Position numbers and translations under genes: made by a program. 64,000 nt of DNA, taken from positions 210,969 through 274,968 of the forward strand of contig CAYTPV010000006.1 of assembly GCA_964440115.1 (NCBI GenBank). Direction: 5' to 3'. How positions within the stretch are numbered: the stretch's first letter is position 1; each line of letters opens with the position of its first letter. Below the pieces are notes generated by a model, which saw only the letters and a program-made list of their open reading frames with translations, did not search any database and was not told the DNA's origin. The stretch comes from JAEWWD01 sp964440115. GTDB taxonomy: Bacteria > Bacillota > Clostridia > Christensenellales > CAG-138. Shown here piece after piece: positions 50,936-58,999 of this stretch.

Positions 50936-51739
50936 ATGACAAAACTCGGCTTCATCGGCGCAGGCAATATGGGCGAAGCTATTCTGCGCGGCATATTGCG
51001 GGAAGGGCTGCTGTCTCCGCATAATGTATATGCTTATGACCCTAATAAAGCCAAGATACAATCCCTTCAAAGTGAATTGGGCATATTGACAGCTCAAAGT
51101 GCTAACGCCATGATCAGTGCCTGTGACGTTATTTTGCTTGCTGTTAAGCCAAATATCTGCGCAAAGGTCCTAAGTGATTGCGCAGGCGCATTGAAAGGCA
51201 AAGCCCTTATATCCATTGTTGCAGGCTGGTCGCGTCCCAAACTGGCCGCGATTGCGCCGGACTGCCGTATTCTGCGTGTAATGCCCAATACGCCGTGTAT
51301 GGTGGGGCAGGGGATGGTAGCGCTGGATATGGATCATACATTGACGGAAGAAGAATTGCAGTTTGCGCAGGCCATGTTTGATGCTACAGGTAAAACCGAA
51401 CTCGTGCCGAGTTATCTGATGAATGCTGTCACCGGCGTAAGCGGCAGCGGACCCGCCTATGTGTACGTATTTATTGAGGCGCTTGCTGACGGTGGTGTTC
51501 GCGCAGGCCTCCCCAGAGACATGGCTTATCGCCTTGCCGCACAAACAGTGCTTGGCTCTGCTAAGATGGTACTGGATACGGGAATTCATCCCGGCGCGCT
51601 TAAGGATGCTGTTTGCTCGCCGGCAGGTACAACAATCGAGGCTGTGGTAGCCCTTGAACGCGGTGGGCTGCGTGCTGCGGTGTTGGACGCTGTGGAAGCC
51701 TGTGTGGATAAGATCCAGTCCATGGAAGCCTCTAAATGA
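50936..51739 (+). CDS. proC: Pyrroline-5-carboxylate reductase
   Basis: 267 residues from ATG 50936 (CAGGAGG upstream); the open frame to 50849 is unsupported. Nucleotide-binding GFIGAGNMGEAIL at the N-terminus, RVMPNTPCMVGQG in the middle and VTGVSGSGPAYVY plus KDAVCSPAGTTIEAV define ProC. It makes proline from pyrroline-5-carboxylate with NAD(P)H. Its stop overlaps the rnhA ATG by four bases. Confidence 0.95.
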   Translation: MTKLGFIGAGNMGEAILRGILREGLLSPHNVYAYDPNKAKIQSLQSELGILTAQSANAMISACDVILLAVKPNICAKVLSDCAGALKGKALISIVAGWSRPKLAAIAPDCRILRVMPNTPCMVGQGMVALDMDHTLTEEELQFAQAMFDATGKTELVPSYLMNAVTGVSGSGPAYVYVFIEALADGGVRAGLPRDMAYRLAAQTVLGSAKMVLDTGIHPGALKDAVCSPAGTTIEAVVALERGGLRAAVLDAVEACVDKIQSMEASK

Positions 51740-52233
51740 GCGCAGCGCGCAAAGAAATCATCATTTACACGGATGGCGCATGTTCCGGCAATCCTGGTCC
51801 GGGCGGTTGGGGCGCAATTTTGCAATACAATTCCCACAAAAAGGAAATTAGCGGCGGGGAAGAGGAGACAACCAACAACAGGATGGAGCTAAAAGCCGCA
51901 ATTCAGGCGTTAGAGGCTCTTAAAGAACCCTGTAAGGTGGATTTGTATACGGACAGCGCGTATCTATGCCGAGCGTTTTCTGAGAACTGGATCGTCAACT
52001 GGCAGCGAAACGGTTGGAAGACATCTTCAAAGCAGCCCGTGGAAAATCAAGATCTTTGGCAGGAATTGATAAGACTGTCGTCCATACATGAAGTAAATTG
52101 GCATAAGGTTAAAGGACACAGCGATAACGAGAACAATAATCGTTGCGATGCGCTTGCTCGCGCAGCAATAAAGGCGATGCGTGACGGAAAACCACCTGTG
52201 GCGGCAGCGGCAGTAAGCATGCCTGCGGAGTGA
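51736..52233 (+). CDS. rnhA: Ribonuclease HI
   Basis: 165 residues with the complete RNase H type 1 catalytic set: Asp in IYTDGACSGNPGPGGWG, Glu in NNRMELKAAI, Asp in LYTDSAYL and Asp in NNRCDALAR. It removes RNA from RNA-DNA hybrids. The start overlaps the proC stop (ATGA). The last 20 residues (VAAAAVSMPAE region) are an extension without known role. Confidence 0.93.
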   Translation: MSAARKEIIIYTDGACSGNPGPGGWGAILQYNSHKKEISGGEEETTNNRMELKAAIQALEALKEPCKVDLYTDSAYLCRAFSENWIVNWQRNGWKTSSKQPVENQDLWQELIRLSSIHEVNWHKVKGHSDNENNNRCDALARAAIKAMRDGKPPVAAAAVSMPAE

Positions 52234-52270
52234 AAAGACTTAAGCCGGACAGGACTGGATGCCGAAAAAT

Positions 52271-52316
52271 CGACTATACTATTCGTTAAACTTGTCTTTA
52301 ACGAATAGTATAGTCG
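52271..52316. repeat. 20-bp perfect inverted repeat with 6-bp centre, upstream of a tyrosine recombinase gene
   Basis: The left arm CGACTATACTATTCGTTAAA (52271-52290) and its exact complement (52297-52316) flank the asymmetric 6-base centre CTTGTC. It starts 38 bases after rnhA and ends 52 bases before the recombinase ATG. No T run follows, so it is not a standard terminator. Core recombination sites of tyrosine recombinases have arms with a 6-8 bp centre; here the arms are longer and perfectly symmetric. Confidence 0.6.
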
Positions 52317-52368
52317 GTAAATTTGACAGGGAAAACCTACTACTCTTTGTATTATTACGTTTTAAAGG

Positions 52369-53451
52369 ATGAGTTTTTTGCAGGAAACGTATGAGTCCAA
52401 AAAGGACAAAGCATACACACAAAAGCTGCGTACGATACTGCAGGCATTACCAAGCTGCTGTGGTACGTTTATGCGCGGTATTGAAAGCCAAACTTCTGTT
52501 CTGACTCGTTATGGGTATGCCGTCGATCTGAGGACTTTCTTTACATTTTTAACAAGCGAAATTGAGTATTTTCAAGGTAAGCCCGTTACTGAACTTTCAC
52601 TCTCCGATCTTGAACAAATCAAGGCGTTTGATATTGAACTGTTTTTGGAGCGGCTATCCTTCTATACAAAAGATGACCGGGAAATTGTAAACCACGAACG
52701 TGCAAAAGCTCGGAAATTGTCAACCTTGCGTTCGTTTTTTAAGTATTTCTTTAAAAAAGAAATGCTGCAGAATAATGCCGCTGCACTTGTTGAGCTTCCC
52801 AAACTGCATCAAAAAGCGATTATTCGATTGGAACCCAATGAAGTGGCTGATCTGCTGGATACGGCTGAAGAAGGCAGCGGTCTCTCCCCTGCTCAGAAAA
52901 AATACCATCGGTTTACCAAATCACGTGACGCAGCAATTTTAACGCTGTTCCTTGGGACCGGTATCCGCATCAGTGAGCTGGTTGGAATCGATATGGATGA
53001 TTTGGACTTTATAAACAACGGATTCTTAATCAACCGAAAAGGCGGCAATCAGGATTCCCTTGCGTTCGGCGAAGAAGTGCGTGCTGCACTGCTGAATTAT
53101 CTTCTGGAACGAGAAAGCATGCAGACAGTGGCCGGACATGAACATGCGCTGTTTCTATCTATACAAAAAAAGCGCATTACTGCGCGTGCCGTGGAAAACT
53201 TGGTAAAGAAATATGCTTCTGTAGCCACACCGCTCAAGAAAATATCCCCGCATAAGCTGCGCAGTACTTACGGAACAATGCTGTATCAGGAGACGGGAGA
53301 TATTTACCTCGTCGCCGACGTGCTTGGTCATAAGGATGTTAACACAACCCGTAAGCACTACGCTGCCATTTCTCAGGACAGGCGCAGAATTGCAGCGCAG
53401 GTGATAAAGCTACGCGAAGACCCTGATACCCCTACGGATAAGAGCGAATAA
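52369..53451 (+). CDS. Tyrosine recombinase (XerC/D-like)
   Basis: 360 residues. An N-terminal SAM-like DNA-binding domain (about 30-165) precedes the catalytic domain with all key residues: Arg in GTGIRISELVG, Lys in NRKGGNQ, the HxxR of SPHKLRSTYG, His in VLGHKDVNTT and the nucleophile Tyr in RKHYAAIS. It is longer than XerC/D (about 300) because of an extra N-terminal segment and inserts. No phage genes are near, so this is a chromosomal recombinase of the type common in Clostridia beside lexA. Its target may be the inverted repeat upstream. Confidence 0.88.
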   Translation: MSFLQETYESKKDKAYTQKLRTILQALPSCCGTFMRGIESQTSVLTRYGYAVDLRTFFTFLTSEIEYFQGKPVTELSLSDLEQIKAFDIELFLERLSFYTKDDREIVNHERAKARKLSTLRSFFKYFFKKEMLQNNAAALVELPKLHQKAIIRLEPNEVADLLDTAEEGSGLSPAQKKYHRFTKSRDAAILTLFLGTGIRISELVGIDMDDLDFINNGFLINRKGGNQDSLAFGEEVRAALLNYLLERESMQTVAGHEHALFLSIQKKRITARAVENLVKKYASVATPLKKISPHKLRSTYGTMLYQETGDIYLVADVLGHKDVNTTRKHYAAISQDRRRIAAQVIKLREDPDTPTDKSE

Positions 53452-53457
53452 TTCCGG

Positions 53458-53808
53458 CTATTGGGGCGGGCGCTTGCGCACGCCTCGCAGTTGACGAATG
53501 TGCTGTTTTTCCTGCTCATCAAGCGCGCGAAGCTTTTGTTCCCATTCAGCAGCGAGCTGCGCATCGGGCAGCTCATACGGTATATCGGAGTCTATATCGC
53601 TGTCATCCTCTGCGTCAGAATAGTATTCCTTCAAATAGTCATTGGCCTGTTCTGTCACAATATCTGCAACCGAAACATTCAGAAACGGCTCATCAGAATC
53701 CAGACATTTGCAGCAATTATCGCATATTTTATTCGGGTCCAGATCGCAGCGGTCGCAATCGCCGCACTCTGTGCAAACCTTTGTATCGTCAAGAACGCAT
53801 TGTTTCAT
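53458..53808 (-). CDS. Cysteine-rich acidic protein, function unknown
   Basis: 116 residues. The N-terminal 40 residues carry eight cysteines (CTECGDCDRCDLD ... ICDNCCKCLD) spaced like a metal or iron-sulfur site. The middle is acidic (SDAEDDSDIDSDIPYEL), and the end is basic (RQLRGVRKRPPQ). No family recognised with certainty; similar Cys-rich proteins lie beside lexA in some Clostridia. It shares the intergenic region with lexA, where LexA-type sites lie, so it may be SOS controlled. Convergent with the recombinase gene, 6 bases apart. Confidence 0.6.
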   Translation of the reverse strand: MKQCVLDDTKVCTECGDCDRCDLDPNKICDNCCKCLDSDEPFLNVSVADIVTEQANDYLKEYYSDAEDDSDIDSDIPYELPDAQLAAEWEQKLRALDEQEKQHIRQLRGVRKRPPQ

Positions 53809-53846
53809 GTTCTCCCCTCCCTCATCCGGGTACGCTTATTTTTCCC

Positions 53847-53891
53847 GAACAGATTGTTCTTTTTCTTTATTTTTCCCGAACGAACGTTTTC
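53847..53891. promoter_or_regulatory. LexA-box-like operators between the Cys-rich gene and lexA
   Basis: CGAACGAACGTTTTC (53877-53891) fits the Gram-positive SOS box CGAACrnryGTTyC with one deviation. A second copy, GAACAGATTGTTC (53847-53859), has the right half-sites but one extra base in the spacer. They lie between divergent genes, upstream of both. Confidence 0.6.
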
Positions 53892-53915
53892 AAAAAGTAC
53901 GGTATATGCTATACT
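53887..53915 (+). promoter_or_regulatory. lexA promoter overlapping a LexA box
   Basis: TTTTCA (53887-53892), 17 bases, TATACT (53910-53915). The -35 lies inside the LexA box at 53877-53891, the arrangement expected for autorepression. Confidence 0.5.
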
Positions 53916-53956
53916 GTTGTGAATAGATACGCATGTTGCCCGGCAGGAGGAACACT

Positions 53957-54574
53957 ATGAAAAAGTTAAGCAACCCGCAAAAAGCAATTTATGATTTCAT
54001 CGTATCTTTCTACGAAAAGAACAGCTTTCCTCCTACCGTTCGTGAAATTTGCTCAGCTGTAGGGCTCGCCTCTACTTCCACTGTACATGCTCATATTACC
54101 AAATTGGAGCAAAAGGGGCTTATTCAACGCAATCCTGCTAAACAGCGTTCTCTTGTAATTACAGAACCCCAAAGCGGTTCAACAGGCGTGAATGTACCGC
54201 TCGTAGGCAATGTCGCGGCTGGTACTCCCATACTGGCAGTTGAGAACATTGAGGATGAATTTCCGTTCCCCCCTCAACTGTTGCACGGTGCAGGCAAGGA
54301 TGAAGTGTTTCTCCTCAAAATCGAAGGCAGCAGCATGATCGACGCCGGCATGCTCAATGGCGATTATATACTGGTACACAATGGCCTTCAGGTAAACAAT
54401 GGCGATATCGTCGTCGCTCGCATACAGGGCGAACGGGCTACCGTCAAGCGTTTTTATGAGGAAAAAGGCCGCGTACGCCTTCAGCCTGAGAATGCTACCA
54501 TGCAGCCGATCTATGTGGCTTACAACGATGTCGAGGTAGTCGGCAAGGTTATCGGCCTCATGCGCAGTTACTAA
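53957..54574 (+). CDS. lexA: SOS repressor LexA
   Basis: 205 residues from ATG 53957 (AGGAGG upstream). The N-terminal winged helix-turn-helix (NPQKAIYDFIVSFYEKNSFP; REICSAVGLASTSTVHAHI) is followed by the cleavage site Ala-Gly in GNVAAGTPI and the catalytic Ser in EGSSMIDAGM and Lys in ERATVKRF. It represses SOS genes until RecA stimulates self-cleavage. The stop overlaps the stop of the convergent methionine gamma-lyase-like gene by four bases. Confidence 0.96.
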   Translation: MKKLSNPQKAIYDFIVSFYEKNSFPPTVREICSAVGLASTSTVHAHITKLEQKGLIQRNPAKQRSLVITEPQSGSTGVNVPLVGNVAAGTPILAVENIEDEFPFPPQLLHGAGKDEVFLLKIEGSSMIDAGMLNGDYILVHNGLQVNNGDIVVARIQGERATVKRFYEEKGRVRLQPENATMQPIYVAYNDVEVVGKVIGLMRSY

Positions 54575-55860
54575 CTATTTGCGTCGCCGCACTGATACAG
54601 TGCATCCAGTGCCAGCATAGCACCCAAACGGCCGTGTGCAAGCGTCAACCCGCCCTGTATATATGCGATGTACGGCTCGCGTATGGGGGCGTCCGCGCTC
54701 AGTTCAATGGAAGCTCCCTGTACGAAAGTTCCGGCGGCCATTATCACCTGATGGCTGTAGCCGGGCATATCCCAAGGTTCCGGCATTGCAAAGCTGTCCA
54801 CAGGGGCAGCTTTTTGTATACTCTGGCAGAAAGTGATAAGCGTTTGCTTATCCGGCAATTGCAGCGACTGAATGATATCCGAACGCGCGGCTTTGCTCTT
54901 AGGCATTGTTACCATTCCCGCGTTTTCAAATACACGAGAAAACAAAGCAGCGGTCTTCAGGCTTTGTACCGTTACATGCGGTGCAAGAAACAACCCCTGA
55001 TAATAGGGCACATAGGATGCCGCATATGAACCAACTTCCCGGCCCATTCCGGGAACGGTCATTCTGTGCGCGATACGTTCAATATGTTCCGCTTTTCCAG
55101 CGATGTACCCGCCGGTTGGGGCAAGTCCGCCGCCCGGATTTTTGATGAGGGAACCAGCGATTACATCGGCGCCCATGGAAGTAGGTTCCATAGTACAGGT
55201 AAACTCACCATAGCAGTTGTCGACCGCAATAATCACATCGGGCCGTGCACGTTTGATTTCCTGAAATATCTGTTCAAACGCACAAAGGGAAATGGCCTCC
55301 CGCCAGGCATACCCGCGCGAACGCTGGGCGTAAACGACACGTACCCGTTTATCCTGCAAGGCTTCGAGCACACGCGCAAGATCGATGGTGTCATCAAGAA
55401 GCTTGATTTCCCGATAATGTACGCCAAACTCTGAAAGCGCGCCCGGACCGGCCTCCCCCTGTGCGCCAATCGCTTTGTGCAGCGTATCATAAGGTTTGCC
55501 GGTTATGCATAAAAGCAGATCGCCGGGGCGAAGCAATCCTGAAAGAGATAGATACAACGCATGCGTTCCGTTCACAATCTGCGGGCGCACCAGCGCATCT
55601 TCCGCGCCAAAAGAACGGGCAAACAGCCTTTCGAGTATATCACGGCCAATGTCGTCGTAGCCATATCCCGTCGTAGGGGCAAAATGGCGTTGTGCTACGC
55701 CTTCGGATTGAAACGCATGGAGTACCTTCCACTGATTGACGGCTTCTATGGCGTCGAACCTTGCGAATACGTCCGAGAGCTCCTGTTCCGCGTACAGCAC
55801 AGCTTCCATTGCTTGATCGGACGCGGGAAAACCGGCAAGCATGCCGGGTGTCATTTCCAT
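54571..55860 (-). CDS. Methionine gamma-lyase family / aluminum-resistance-type PLP protein
   Basis: 429 residues from ATG 55860 with GGAGGTT upstream (a longer frame to 55947 is unlikely). The PLP lysine is in GSLIKNPGGGLAPTGGYIAG (about 246-252) and the cofactor aspartate in AVDNCYGEF. The family is annotated as methionine gamma-lyase or aluminum-resistance protein; its true reaction is uncertain. It is the last gene of the miaB-hfq operon, 16 bases after hfq, and such placement next to hfq-miaA is common in Clostridia. Confidence 0.85.
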   Translation of the reverse strand: MEMTPGMLAGFPASDQAMEAVLYAEQELSDVFARFDAIEAVNQWKVLHAFQSEGVAQRHFAPTTGYGYDDIGRDILERLFARSFGAEDALVRPQIVNGTHALYLSLSGLLRPGDLLLCITGKPYDTLHKAIGAQGEAGPGALSEFGVHYREIKLLDDTIDLARVLEALQDKRVRVVYAQRSRGYAWREAISLCAFEQIFQEIKRARPDVIIAVDNCYGEFTCTMEPTSMGADVIAGSLIKNPGGGLAPTGGYIAGKAEHIERIAHRMTVPGMGREVGSYAASYVPYYQGLFLAPHVTVQSLKTAALFSRVFENAGMVTMPKSKAARSDIIQSLQLPDKQTLITFCQSIQKAAPVDSFAMPEPWDMPGYSHQVIMAAGTFVQGASIELSADAPIREPYIAYIQGGLTLAHGRLGAMLALDALYQCGDANS

Positions 55861-55876
55861 TTGAGAACCTCCATGA

Positions 55877-56119
55877 TTATTCGTCTGCCGCTTCTGAAGT
55901 CGGATCCAAAGCAATCGGCTGTGACATCGTAATCGATGAAACGGCATGCTTATATAGCATCATTTGCTTTCCATCACAGAGGATAACGATGACAAAACTG
56001 TCAAAAGCCCGCACGATAGCGTTTTTCAACTGATATCCGTTTGTAAGATGTACGGTGCAGGGCAGTTTTTGCTTACGCAACTGATTGAGTATGCGATCCT
56101 GCGGATTTTCCTTTGTCAT
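55877..56119 (-). CDS. hfq: RNA chaperone Hfq
   Basis: 80 residues, one Sm-like domain. Sm1 is LPCTVHLTNGYQLKNAIVRA followed by FDSFVIVIL; Sm2 is MLYKHAVSSI. The short acidic C-terminus (DPTSEAADE) is as in Gram-positive Hfq. It should form a hexamer that binds small RNAs and mRNAs. Its ATG overlaps the miaA stop by four bases, the usual miaA-hfq coupling. Confidence 0.96.
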   Translation of the reverse strand: MTKENPQDRILNQLRKQKLPCTVHLTNGYQLKNAIVRAFDSFVIVILCDGKQMMLYKHAVSSITMSQPIALDPTSEAADE

Positions 56120-57090
56120 AAATGATCCCCCTCCCCCTCATCCTGTTGCATGGACTGCGCAAAATACGAAGCCACAGCATCGGATAACGCCATTATATCC
56201 GAAAATGCAAAAACGTCAAACCAGCGAATGCGCTGATCTCGTTTAAACCAAGTAATTTGCCGTTTTGCAAACCGCCGTGTTTCGCGTTTAATATCGTCAA
56301 CAGCTTCATCGAGCGTAATTTGCCCGTCCAAATACCGGAGTAACTGCTTATATCCGAGCCCCTGAAGTGCAGGAAGCGTGCTGTTATACCCGGATTCATA
56401 GATCTTTTTTGTTTCTTCAAGCAGCCCCATGCGCATCATGGCATCTACACGCTGCTCAATACGAGCATACAGCGCATCCCGTTCCATAGTGAGCCCTGCG
56501 ATGCTTGCGTGATACGGCGCTTCAGCCTGCGCGCTGTTCACGAAATCTGATCCGTAGGAACTCAAAGTACGGCCAGATACTTCAAATACCTCCAGCGCCC
56601 GTACGACGCGCTTGATGTCGTTTTGATGCAGCCGTATGGCCGACAGCGGATCAATCTCTCTGAGTTTCAAATGCAGACTGCCGGGTTGCTCTTTTTCCTG
56701 GGCAAGCAATTTGGCCCGAACAGTTTCGTCACCTGCAACATTGGTAAACCGCAATGGATATGTGAGAGCGTTGATATACAACCCCGTACCGCCGACAACG
56801 AGCGGCAGTTTGCATCGCGCTGTTATGTCTTCAATACAGTGCGACGCACGGCGCTGATATTCCGCCACACTGAAGCCGGCCTCTGTGATATCGACGGCAT
56901 CCAGAAGATGATGCCTGATCCCCTGCCGTTCTTCAATCGTAGGCTTTGCGGACCCAATATCCAGCCCACGGTAAACCTGAATGGAATCAGCGGAAATAAT
57001 CTCAGCGTTCAGCTTCTTCGCCACTTCAATGGACACTGCTGTTTTTCCTGATGCAGTCGGACCGACCAGTACAAGAATGCGAGGTTTCAT
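56116..57090 (-). CDS. miaA: tRNA dimethylallyltransferase MiaA
   Basis: 324 residues from ATG 57090 (GAGGCGG upstream); the frame to 57129 is rejected. Walker A GPTASGKTAV at residues about 9-18, followed by SADSIQVYRGLDIGSAKP and GGTGLYINAL. It adds an isopentenyl group to A37 of tRNAs reading UNN codons. The product is then methylthiolated by MiaB, encoded at the head of the same operon. Confidence 0.96.
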   Translation of the reverse strand: MKPRILVLVGPTASGKTAVSIEVAKKLNAEIISADSIQVYRGLDIGSAKPTIEERQGIRHHLLDAVDITEAGFSVAEYQRRASHCIEDITARCKLPLVVGGTGLYINALTYPLRFTNVAGDETVRAKLLAQEKEQPGSLHLKLREIDPLSAIRLHQNDIKRVVRALEVFEVSGRTLSSYGSDFVNSAQAEAPYHASIAGLTMERDALYARIEQRVDAMMRMGLLEETKKIYESGYNSTLPALQGLGYKQLLRYLDGQITLDEAVDDIKRETRRFAKRQITWFKRDQRIRWFDVFAFSDIMALSDAVASYFAQSMQQDEGEGDHL

Positions 57091-57100
57091 ATCAACCGCC

Positions 57101-58999
57101 TCAGACAATACGTTTAAAGAGCTTTTCAAGCTCTCGTTTGCTCATTTGAATCATAACGGGCCTGCCGTGCGGGCACGTCATTGGCATACCTTCTTTTGTG
57201 AACGCTTGAAGCAGTTCGGAAATCTCTTCGTTTTGAAGTGGATCGCCCGCTTTGACGGCATGCTTGCATGCGGCCTGTATAATCGTTTCCCTGCGAAGCT
57301 CCTGCGTGCTTGCCGCTCGCCCAAGCGTATGCAGCGCTTCCAATACTCCGCGCAGCATTGTACCGACAGGTGAGCCGGAAAATACGACCGGTACACCAAG
57401 CACCCGTACAGATGTTGCCCCGAATGGTTCCAAGGAAAACCCTATGGAATTGAGCGCCTCCTCATTACGCATAAGCACTTCATGTTCCGCGTGTGTCAAT
57501 TGCAGCAGTTCACCGCCAAGCAATGTCTGCGAAGCAAAACTGTCGGACTGTTTCATGAAGCGTTCGTAGAGCTTGCGCTCATGTGCGGCATGCTGGTCAA
57601 TGAAAAACAGATTTTCGCCCTGCTGCACAATCCAATAGGATGAAAACGCCTGCCCAACGATTGATACGGGCACCTGGCCGAACTGCTCCTGCGTAACGGG
57701 CGTTGCAGCAGTTTCCTGCTCTATCGGTTTTTCTGCAGGTGCTACACGAAAATGCGGGATTTCATATACGGCTTCTTTTACTTGAATACTGCCAGCCGGT
57801 TCCTCCATGACCACAGGGTTGAAATCGGCTGTTTTATCAGGCTTTTCCGAAGCGATGTGGACGCTGTCGGGCATACGACCGACAAATGGTTTCGTCAACA
57901 TACCGCTTGTCTGTACTGCGTTTATGGAAATCGGGGTAATACTGTTTGATGCTTGCGTTGGGCGCATTATAGCTTCTTGGGGCGGAGCAGCAAAACGGAC
58001 CTGCGGAATATCGAACTGCTGCAATGCCTGCCTGCACGCGCTGGATACGGCTGCAGAGATACGGCTTTCCTGCGCGAATCGAACTTCCAGTTTTGCGGGG
58101 TGAACATTGACATCCACTTCACGGCTGGAAATGGTTATGTTCAGAACCGCAAAAGGAAACCTGCCTACCATCAGCCGTGTGTCATATGCAGACAGCAGTG
58201 CGTGAGAAAGCAGATTGGAACGAATATATCTGCCGTTAAGGAAGAAGGATTGATCAGACCGGTTAGGCCGCGCAAGTTCTGCGGTGCCCAGATACCCCGA
58301 TAATCGTATATATCCGTCGTCAAAGGAGACATCTTTGATGTGGGGCAATACCTCCGCCCCATACACGCAGTATACGGCATTTTTGAGAATACCGTCGCCA
58401 GCACTCTGATACACGGATTTCCCGTTGTTTATAAAACGAAAAGAAATATCCGGTCTTGCGAGTATAACGCGTGAAAGGTATTCCCCTACGTAAGCGCCTT
58501 CTGACCGGGCAGCTTTGAGAAATTTACGCCGCGCAGGAACGTTGAAAAACAGGTTTTCAACCTCTATTGTAGTACCTTCCGAACAGCCGGTGTGTTGGTT
58601 CAGTTTGACCTCGCCGCCTTCAATGCGCACGCGCATGCCACTTTCCTGCGCCATGGGTCTTGTACGAAGATCCGTCTGCGCAACTGCCGCAATGGAAGCC
58701 AACGCCTCGCCGCGAAAGCCCAGCGTTTCAATATGCGTTAAATCATCCTGAACACTGATTTTACTCGTCGCATGCCGTTCAAACGCGAGAAGGCAATCCT
58801 CCTCGGGTATGCCGGCTCCGTTATCCGTAACGCGGATGTAGTCAATGCCGCCGTTTTTAATCTCCACCGTAACAGCAGAGGCACCGGCGTCGATGGCGTT
58901 TTCAACAAGCTCCTTAACGACGGAAGCAGGACGCTCTACTACCTCACCGGCAGCGATTTGATTTGCAAGATGCGGCTGCAGTACAGCGATGTGCCTCAT
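57101..58999 (-). CDS. mutL: DNA mismatch repair protein MutL
   Basis: 632 residues. The GHKL ATPase domain has ENAIDAGAS, DNGAGI and FRGEALASI; a Pro/Ala-rich linker spans about 330-440. The C-terminal domain has the endonuclease motif DQHAAHERKLYE (about 472-483) and CPHGRP near the end, so this MutL should nick DNA itself, as in organisms without MutH. The start overlaps the mutS stop by four bases. Confidence 0.96.
   Translation of the reverse strand: MRHIAVLQPHLANQIAAGEVVERPASVVKELVENAIDAGASAVTVEIKNGGIDYIRVTDNGAGIPEEDCLLAFERHATSKISVQDDLTHIETLGFRGEALASIAAVAQTDLRTRPMAQESGMRVRIEGGEVKLNQHTGCSEGTTIEVENLFFNVPARRKFLKAARSEGAYVGEYLSRVILARPDISFRFINNGKSVYQSAGDGILKNAVYCVYGAEVLPHIKDVSFDDGYIRLSGYLGTAELARPNRSDQSFFLNGRYIRSNLLSHALLSAYDTRLMVGRFPFAVLNITISSREVDVNVHPAKLEVRFAQESRISAAVSSACRQALQQFDIPQVRFAAPPQEAIMRPTQASNSITPISINAVQTSGMLTKPFVGRMPDSVHIASEKPDKTADFNPVVMEEPAGSIQVKEAVYEIPHFRVAPAEKPIEQETAATPVTQEQFGQVPVSIVGQAFSSYWIVQQGENLFFIDQHAAHERKLYERFMKQSDSFASQTLLGGELLQLTHAEHEVLMRNEEALNSIGFSLEPFGATSVRVLGVPVVFSGSPVGTMLRGVLEALHTLGRAASTQELRRETIIQAACKHAVKAGDPLQNEEISELLQAFTKEGMPMTCPHGRPVMIQMSKRELEKLFKRIV

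Noticed and set aside
52271..52316. Reading the 20-bp inverted repeat as an ordinary rho-independent terminator of rnhA
   Set aside because: Neither side has a T run; TTTTAC-like stretches are absent, and the arms are longer and more perfect than the terminators elsewhere in this window. Attenuation by another route is still possible.
52271..52316. A chromosomal dif site
   Set aside because: The inner arm ends (GTTAAA / TTTAAC) do not follow the dif pattern remembered for Firmicutes, and dif arms are 11 bp, not 20.
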